A stretch of DNA of 11,501 bases from Cytophagales bacterium (GTDB taxonomy: Bacteria; Bacteroidota; Bacteroidia; Cytophagales; 172606-1), in the NCBI GenBank assembly GCA_025455595.1, contig JALOMD010000032.1, positions 1 to 11,501 on the forward strand, given 5' to 3'. This document shows positions 6,941 to 11,501 of the stretch, piece after piece. Under the pieces are notes generated by a model. The model did no database searches. It was not told where the DNA came from and saw only the letters and a program-made list of their open reading frames with translations. The translations under genes and the position numbers were made by a program. The first letter of the stretch is position 1. Every line of letters starts with the position of its first letter.

Positions 6941-8407
6941 TCAGTCCTTTCGTTCGCCGACGAGTTTTACATACAGTTGCGGCACCCAACTCAGAACCGG
7001 AGCAATCGTCGAGGGGACGAGCCAGTACGAGGCCGCCAGTACGGTGCCCGCCCAAACGGCTCCCTGCATGGCGAACCAAAGCCAAGCAGGTGAAGAAACG
7101 AGTGTCAAACGGGTGCTTGCCAACAGCACCAAGAAAGCGATGAGTCCGACCAGGAAAGGACGGTACAGGTGGCTGCCCAAGCTGTGTAAACTGAGAGGCA
7201 CCACCCGGTTCACGAACCAATAGGCGACGGGGAGCAACACGATGCTACGCAAAACCGCAGCGTATCCGACGTAAATCAGTCCGTACTGGCAGGCCCATCC
7301 AACCAATGCCACGTTCAGGATGCCGTTGACAAGGTTGAACCTCACCACTTGGTCGGGCCTTCCGACACTGACGAGCACCGTATTGACGTAATAGAAAATC
7401 ATATAAACGGAACCTCCCACCGCAATCAGGTTCAGCAAATCCGTACCAGGTCCCCATCCTTGGCCGAAGAAACGTGTGATGGCCTCCCTTGAGAGAACCA
7501 TAATCAAAGCCAAGAGAGAAAAAACAACTACAAAGGTTGACTTGACGGCCTTGTAAAAGTATTCCGCCAGCCGCTCTTTGTTGCCTTGGACAGAGGCGAA
7601 GAGAGGCAGCATCACCTTGTTCACTGACATGTTGGCTATTTCTATCGTGGACTGGAACACCTTGTAACCAAAAGAATACAAGCCCACCGCCTGAGGCCCC
7701 AAAAACAAACCGATTATAAGGCTGGTGGAATTCCTGCTGAAATAGATCATGAAGTTGTTGAGCAACATGTTGTAGGAGAATGAAAACAGTTCGCGAAAAT
7801 GCGCCTTGGAAAAATGCAGCCGGGGCATCCATTTGGTATGCAGCCAGAACAGACCCGTGGAAAGCGAGATGAACACGATTTTTTGGAACACAAGTGCCCA
7901 TACCCCGTGGCCCAAGAAAGCCATACCTACGCCTACCGCTCCTCCGGCAGCCAAACCGACAATCCGAATCAAGGCGATTGCCTTGAAGTCCATCTCCCGG
8001 GTGAGTTGCGCCACATGAACCAAACCGGAAGGCCCAACCAAGAAGACGACTGCGGTTGTTCTTAGCACCGGTGTCAACAGGGGGGCTTCGTATATGCCGG
8101 CAACGACCGGGGCTGTCAGGAACACCGCCAGGAAGACCAACGCCCCCAACCCGATGTTGATCCAGAATGCGGTGTCCAGATGGGATTGTTCCGGTTTCTC
8201 TTTCTGCACCAAAGCCGACACCATGCCTTGTTCGACCAGAATATTTCCGAAGTCAATGAAGGCGTATGCTATGGACACCAAGCCGAACTGGGTGGCTCCC
8301 AACAGTTTGGCAAGCACAAAGAACGCAAGTGTGGAAATCATTTTGACTCCCATGCTCTCTGCAAAAGACCACGCGACACCTTGCCTGACTTTCTTTTCCC
8401 TACCCAT
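6941..8407 (-). CDS. wzx: WzxC/TuaB-type polysaccharide flippase (MOP superfamily)
   Basis: This 488-residue membrane protein is predicted to flip the undecaprenyl-diphosphate-linked repeat unit from the cytoplasmic to the periplasmic side of the inner membrane. It opens with VRQGVAWSFAESMGVKMIST (7-26) and FFVLAKLLGATQFGLVSIA (29-47), then the paired segment FIDFGNILVEQGMVSALVQ (50-68). These are characteristic of the polysaccharide-biosynthesis branch of the MOP exporters (Polysacc_synt families). A mid-protein LIIGLFLGPQAVGLYSFGY (230-248) marks the start of the second half. About 12 membrane helices can be traced, and the length is normal. It follows the pyruvyl transferase gene by 95 bases, and a glycosyltransferase follows it after 18 bases. 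No Shine-Dalgarno is visible; the start ATG sits before MGREKKVRQG, a short basic cytoplasmic tail typical of this family. Confidence 0.94.
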   Translation of the reverse strand: MGREKKVRQGVAWSFAESMGVKMISTLAFFVLAKLLGATQFGLVSIAYAFIDFGNILVEQGMVSALVQKEKPEQSHLDTAFWINIGLGALVFLAVFLTAPVVAGIYEAPLLTPVLRTTAVVFLVGPSGLVHVAQLTREMDFKAIALIRIVGLAAGGAVGVGMAFLGHGVWALVFQKIVFISLSTGLFWLHTKWMPRLHFSKAHFRELFSFSYNMLLNNFMIYFSRNSTSLIIGLFLGPQAVGLYSFGYKVFQSTIEIANMSVNKVMLPLFASVQGNKERLAEYFYKAVKSTFVVVFSLLALIMVLSREAITRFFGQGWGPGTDLLNLIAVGGSVYMIFYYVNTVLVSVGRPDQVVRFNLVNGILNVALVGWACQYGLIYVGYAAVLRSIVLLPVAYWFVNRVVPLSLHSLGSHLYRPFLVGLIAFLVLLASTRLTLVSSPAWLWFAMQGAVWAGTVLAASYWLVPSTIAPVLSWVPQLYVKLVGERKD

Positions 8408-8502
8408 TTCGTTTCAAGCAAAAGTTGGTTTGGTGAACGGTGTGCAATGTCGCAGGCCGGTGTCCAGGACAACCGCCCCCCACAGGCCTTTGCGTTTCCG
8501 GA

Positions 8503-9438
8503 TCAAGGCAAGCCTTTTCCGTTTCCGGAATCGTCCAAGACGGCTCCGTATTGGGTCTTGACTTTTTCCAGCCGGTGCATCAACTCGTCGGCCAGCGATT
8601 TCACCACGCCTTCCTTGCTCAGGCGTGGCCTGCTGCTACGAAGGCCTGAAAACTGCCTTTCCACTGACGCTGCCTTGAAGCTTCCGTGGTACTTCACATA
8701 AGCCGTGGCCAGCAAACGGGCGGCTCTCCGGCCCAGCAGGCCTTTTGTTTTCGACTGCACCGCTTTTGCCGCTTCCCCGGTCGCGTTGTACAGCGCGGGC
8801 ATCCGCACGAAATCAAAGTCCACTTTGACCGAATTCGCCCAGTCGCGCCATTTGAATTCGCTTATGTTATTATAGCACTTGACCGGTATCCAAGGTGTCC
8901 GCAGCGTATCCGCCACAATCGCCCCGTGCATGGCTTCCGTGAGCAAGACTTCCGATTTCAGGATTTGGTCAATGACCACGTCTGGGTTCCAAAGGGGACT
9001 TATGTAGTGGTAGCCGCTTGCGGCGCACAGGCCCGCCCAGTCGAACCTGTCTTCGCTTTGCCAGTGCGGCATGTAGGAGAACGCGTGTTGTTTGGCAGGC
9101 GCGGCAAATTTGAAATGGTGCAATAGCAACGCCCCGTCTGCAACGGCTACAGACTTGTCCAGCCCCAAGTGCTCGGCTGTCAATGGCCCCCTTACGCATA
9201 CGATCTCATGGGAGCCGTCCAGGCGTGGTTGCGCTCCGTACTTGCCGTAGCCAGTGCTGAATATTATCTTTTTCTTAGCAGGGCTGTTTTCCAGCACGTT
9301 CAGCCCGAAAAGGGACCCGATGCCGAAAAAAGAAACATCCGGGTTGCCGTCGAAAAAGTCGGGCATCAAGGCAGGGAAAACGGTGGCGTTGAGTGCATCC
9401 CCGAAATTCGTGTTGTCGTCAAAATAGCAGAGTTTCAT
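8503..9438 (-). CDS. Polysaccharide pyruvyl transferase, ExoV/PssM-like
   Basis: This 311-residue protein matches the polysaccharide pyruvyl transferase family (PF04230), the ExoV-like branch. Such enzymes transfer the enolpyruvyl group of phosphoenolpyruvate to two hydroxyls of a sugar, giving an acidic ketal. Signatures in order are DNTNFGDALN (8-17), FFGIGSLFG (37-45), CVRGPLTAEHLGL (81-93), ADGALLL (100-106), the strongly conserved EAMHGAIVADTLRTPW (168-183) and KWRDW (196-200). The His-Gly pair in that long motif is the usual active-site/PEP-binding signature. After about residue 225 is a basic tail without clear homology, ending in a predicted helix. No signal peptide is seen, so it acts in the cytoplasm, presumably on the lipid-linked unit. 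It starts 218 bases after the family 2 glycosyltransferase and precedes the flippase, as expected for modification before export. No Shine-Dalgarno is visible. Confidence 0.92.
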   Translation of the reverse strand: MKLCYFDDNTNFGDALNATVFPALMPDFFDGNPDVSFFGIGSLFGLNVLENSPAKKKIIFSTGYGKYGAQPRLDGSHEIVCVRGPLTAEHLGLDKSVAVADGALLLHHFKFAAPAKQHAFSYMPHWQSEDRFDWAGLCAASGYHYISPLWNPDVVIDQILKSEVLLTEAMHGAIVADTLRTPWIPVKCYNNISEFKWRDWANSVKVDFDFVRMPALYNATGEAAKAVQSKTKGLLGRRAARLLATAYVKYHGSFKAASVERQFSGLRSSRPRLSKEGVVKSLADELMHRLEKVKTQYGAVLDDSGNGKGLP

Positions 9439-9560
9439 TGCAGGGTGTTTATACCAAGATAAAAGACTGAGTGCGCAAAAAAACGATACAACCGTCTGAT
9501 TGTCAGCGTATTTTGTATTCCCAAATCCGCATTCCTACTTCCAATTTGGTATTAGGGTTC

Positions 9561-9603
9561 GGCTGCGTTTCATTGCAGCCTAATGCGTTTTGGGCAATTT
9601 TTG
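9561..9603. repeat. Small hairpin plus truncated copy of the 29-nt palindrome
   Basis: GGCTGC-gtttcatt-GCAGCC at 9561-9580 forms a 6-bp stem, and flanking ATTAGG/CCTAAT sequence could extend it around a bulge. Immediately after, 9585-9603 reads GCGTTTTGGGCAATTTTTG, identical to the first 19 bases of the palindrome at 2798-2826, but the second arm is missing. It looks like a decayed copy of the dispersed element in the gap between two genes. Confidence 0.5.
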
Positions 9604-9615
9604 TCGAATCGTGCA

Positions 9616-9648
9616 GCAGCACTTGTTCGGTTTCCGACCAAGTGCTGC
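9616..9648 (-). terminator. Strong hairpin just after the GT2 gene, possible terminator or 3'-end stabiliser
   Basis: On the minus strand, 8 bases after the TAG stop of the upstream glycosyltransferase, the sequence folds as GCAGCACTTG, a mismatched G, TCGG, an AAA loop, CCGA, a mismatched A, CAAGTGCTGC. That is 14 base pairs with one internal mismatch. No U-tract follows directly; an A-run comes about 13 bases later. It may therefore be a processing or attenuation site instead of a full intrinsic terminator. Confidence 0.5.
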
Positions 9649-9656
9649 CTTGTCCA

Positions 9657-10550
9657 CTATACGGGAAGCAACTTGCGAAAAATCATGTCGTAGAATTCGC
9701 CTTTGTTCCACAAGTACTTGAAGTACATCTTGAGCGGTGTGACCATGCTCCGGTCCTTGAAACTGTCCGCAAAGGTTTCGATGGCGAACTTGGTGATTGT
9801 TCCTCTCTTGAAGGCGCGGAAGCCCTTCATATCGTTGGCTTGACGGAAATGCTTCTCCCATTTGGCGAAAAAAGGTTTGATCCGGGTGAACTTCTTGTGG
9901 TACTGCTTTGTCAAGCGGCCTGTAGAATGGAAGGTGAAATAGGTGAGTTCCTCATCGCAATAATCCACTTTCATGCCTTGCAAGGTCAATCGCATCCAAA
10001 GATCAATGTCTTCGGCGTGTTGCAAGACAAAGTCGAACGAACCGAGCTTTTTCATTGCTTCACGTTTTATCATGATGGTTGAAGGGTTGGGGGGAGTCCA
10101 GCAGTTGTTTACCAACTGGTGCCAAAGGTTTTCTTTGAACAGTTTTTTTCCTGAGCGAATCGTCTTGTGTTCGTACACAAGCCATGTGTTGTTATACACC
10201 AAGTCCAAGTTGGGGTCTTGCTCGAATAGGCGCATTTGCTTGGCCAGCTTGTGCTTGTCCCAGTAATCATCAGAGTCGAGGAAAGCAATGAAATCACCTT
10301 GTGCGTGTGCCACTCCGATGTTACGCGAACCGCTGGGTCCGACGTTCACCGGATTCCTCGCCACATACAGATTGGTCGAATCTGAATAGCCGTTGGCGTT
10401 GAGAAATTCCTCCACATCGAAAGGAGAGCAGTCGTCCACCACAATGATTTCGCAAGGTTGCAGTTCTTGGGCGTTGACGGACTCCAACGCCCTAATCAAT
10501 TCTTTCCTGCGGTTATAGACAGGAATGACGACGGAGATGCTGTTATTCAT
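9657..10550 (-). CDS. Family 2 glycosyltransferase (GT-A fold)
   Basis: This 297-residue protein is an inverting GT-A enzyme that uses a nucleotide-sugar and a metal ion. The N-terminal nucleotide-binding part has ISVVIPVYNRRKEL (5-18), EIIVVDDCSP (34-43) and GPSGSRNIGVAHAQGDFIAF (71-90). It then has the metal-binding DXD-like FLDSDDYWDKHKL (90-102). The acceptor part has the catalytic-base region QHAEDIDLWMRL (177-188), where the Glu-Asp pair is expected to act. About 75 residues after the fold form a basic C-terminal tail that may touch the membrane. I chose ATG 10548-10550 just before the first strand; the frame is open further upstream to 10595 but those codons look non-coding. No Shine-Dalgarno is present. 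It is the first transferase after the Wzc-like kinase, separated from it by 289 bases that contain a dispersed repeat. A strong hairpin follows its stop codon. Confidence 0.93.
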   Translation of the reverse strand: MNNSISVVIPVYNRRKELIRALESVNAQELQPCEIIVVDDCSPFDVEEFLNANGYSDSTNLYVARNPVNVGPSGSRNIGVAHAQGDFIAFLDSDDYWDKHKLAKQMRLFEQDPNLDLVYNNTWLVYEHKTIRSGKKLFKENLWHQLVNNCWTPPNPSTIMIKREAMKKLGSFDFVLQHAEDIDLWMRLTLQGMKVDYCDEELTYFTFHSTGRLTKQYHKKFTRIKPFFAKWEKHFRQANDMKGFRAFKRGTITKFAIETFADSFKDRSMVTPLKMYFKYLWNKGEFYDMIFRKLLPV

Positions 10551-10657
10551 ACAGAAGCCAAAGGCTGGTTGTCTGACGGACAGAACGACTGCCACAAGTC
10601 TCGGCAGCCGGTTGCGAAAGGCACCTCTGCGTGGGAGGATGCCCGGAAACTTGTCTC

Positions 10658-10716
10658 AGAGGTTGTTCAAAGTTTTGTTTCGCTTAGGCGTTTTAGGCAA
10701 AAAATGCCCAAAACGC
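10658..10716 (+). repeat. 59-bp bipartite dispersed repeat, copy 3
   Basis: This copy has the plus orientation, opposite to the other two. The head is AGAGGTTGTTCAAAGTTTTG, then a variable spacer, then the palindrome at 10688-10716. It lies in the 289-base gap between the kinase gene and the family 2 glycosyltransferase. A short inverted repeat, ACCTCTG at 10623-10629 and CAGAGGT at 10657-10663, overlaps its head. I see no gene in that gap; a 25-codon minus-strand frame right after the kinase stop shows nothing recognisable. Confidence 0.85.
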
Positions 10717-10839
10717 TTTACTGTACAGAGGGTCGGTGTTTGCATAGTTGCTACAGAGCAATTTTTGGCCGATTGAAAGCGATTTTATTCGGAAGCACGA
10801 TTTGCCAACGTATGCTGCGTATCTGCATTGTATTGTTCC

Positions 10840-11501
10840 TCAGCTCGCTATTTTTCTGTAATAGACACTTCCGTTGTAGTATTCGGACGTTTTCACGCCG
10901 TTGTAAATGATGGCACTTTTGTCCTTGAGCTTGTGGCTTACAAGCAATTTGTTCAATCTCAGGATGTCTTTCCATTCGGACAGTTGATCCCTGACCACAA
11001 ACAGGCTGTAATCCATGTGGTCGGAAAAATGCAGGTAGTCCGAGATAATCCCCACCGGACACGTGTCCACCACTATGTAAGCGTATTCATGCCTTAGTTT
11101 TTCGAGCAATTGCTCAAACGAACTTCTCAGGAAAACGGAACGCGACTGTTGGAACGACTGCCCGACACCGATCACATAGAGATTTTCGATGGATGTCGGG
11201 CTGACCGCAACGCTTGATACGTCCGGCAGGAAGTTGATCAAGCCGGCGGTGTCTTGCAGGTTGAAGATGGCACTGATGTCGGCTCGATAGAAATCCGTGT
11301 CTATGAGCAGGGTCTTGTGGCCCGCGTTGGCAAAGGCCGCAGCCAAGTTGATGGCACAATATGTCTTCCCATCGTTGCTTGCCATGGATGTTATTCCTAT
11401 CAATTGTGTCTTGTTGAACTGTAGGTAACGACGGACGGCCTGAAAGGTGCTGTCGTTGTACGTGTTGGCGGTGATGGGCCTGTGCCTCTTGGTCTGGGTG
11501 T
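10840..11501 (-). CDS. Wzc-like bacterial tyrosine kinase domain (partial, N-terminal part off the right edge)
   Basis: The last 219 residues are visible and the frame stays open to the window end, so the CDS is partial. It is the cytoplasmic kinase domain of a polysaccharide co-polymerase that controls chain length and export. DSTFQAVRRYLQF (visible residues 16-28) corresponds to the helix preceding the P-loop in Wzc and CapB proteins. Walker A is GITSMASNDGKT (35-46), with Lys45 and Thr46 kept but the usual PGEGK replaced by SNDGK. Walker A' is TLLIDTDFYRAD (63-74) and Walker B is YIVVDTCPVGIISD (141-154). The usual PPNPxELL stretch before the helix is not recognisable (GQSFQQSRSV instead). 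The tail has clustered tyrosines, EYYNGSVYY (206-214), the expected autophosphorylation zone, followed by only a few residues. A stand-alone CpsD-like kinase or an inactive ATPase-like homologue are alternatives. The stop at 10840-10842 is 289 bases upstream of the next gene. Confidence 0.87.
   Translation of the reverse strand, partial: TQTKRHRPITANTYNDSTFQAVRRYLQFNKTQLIGITSMASNDGKTYCAINLAAAFANAGHKTLLIDTDFYRADISAIFNLQDTAGLINFLPDVSSVAVSPTSIENLYVIGVGQSFQQSRSVFLRSSFEQLLEKLRHEYAYIVVDTCPVGIISDYLHFSDHMDYSLFVVRDQLSEWKDILRLNKLLVSHKLKDKSAIIYNGVKTSEYYNGSVYYRKIAS

Noticed and set aside
9439..9480. Bacteroides-type promoter upstream of the pyruvyl transferase (TTTG ... TATCTTGG on the minus strand)
   Set aside because: The second motif is one base off TAnnTTTG and the spacing of 14 bases is shorter than expected, so it is too weak to list.
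1..11501. CRISPR array, tRNA, rRNA or riboswitch
   Set aside because: No regularly spaced short repeats, no cloverleaf or rRNA-like sequence, and no recognisable riboswitch core was seen on either strand.

Overview
The window is an 11.5 kb piece of an exopolysaccharide/capsule (or O-antigen) biosynthesis locus. Every convincing gene is on the minus strand, so it reads as one operon-like block transcribed from the right edge to the left. The organism is most likely a member of the Bacteroidota with intermediate GC. This is an inference from three things: almost no start codon has a Shine-Dalgarno sequence (upstream sequence is often A-rich), the gene complement is of the Wzc/Wzx/Wzy type, and the glycosyltransferase subtypes suit that phylum. 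No rRNA, tRNA or marker gene is present to confirm it.

In transcription order (right to left): the C-terminal kinase domain of a Wzc-like tyrosine kinase/chain-length regulator, cut by the window edge (10840-11501); a GT-A family 2 glycosyltransferase (9657-10550); an ExoV/PssM-like polysaccharide pyruvyl transferase (8503-9438); a WzxC-type flippase (6941-8407); two GT-B family 4 glycosyltransferases (5804-6922 and 4720-5745); a Wzy-type polymerase (3046-4506); and two more family 4 glycosyltransferases (1539-2696 and 277-1410). The left 276 bases hold no clear gene, only inverted-repeat structure and a tiny open frame running off the edge.

Together these genes fit a Wzx/Wzy-dependent pathway. 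Five glycosyltransferases extend a lipid-linked repeat unit, a pyruvyl transferase adds an acidic ketal, Wzx flips the unit, Wzy polymerises it, and Wzc controls length and export. Missing from the window are the initiating phosphoglycosyl transferase, the outer-membrane Wza exporter and nucleotide-sugar synthesis genes; they presumably lie outside.

The most unusual part is the non-coding DNA. A 59-bp bipartite repeat (conserved head, variable spacer, 29-nt palindrome) occurs three times at identical length, always between genes. Two copies flank the wzy gene as direct repeats. An 86-bp sequence (63 bp identical without interruption) also flanks wzy as inverted repeats. Next to wzy is a 172-bp imperfect palindrome with perfect 13-bp termini that looks like a MITE. 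The polymerase gene therefore sits in what looks like an exchangeable or invertible cassette.
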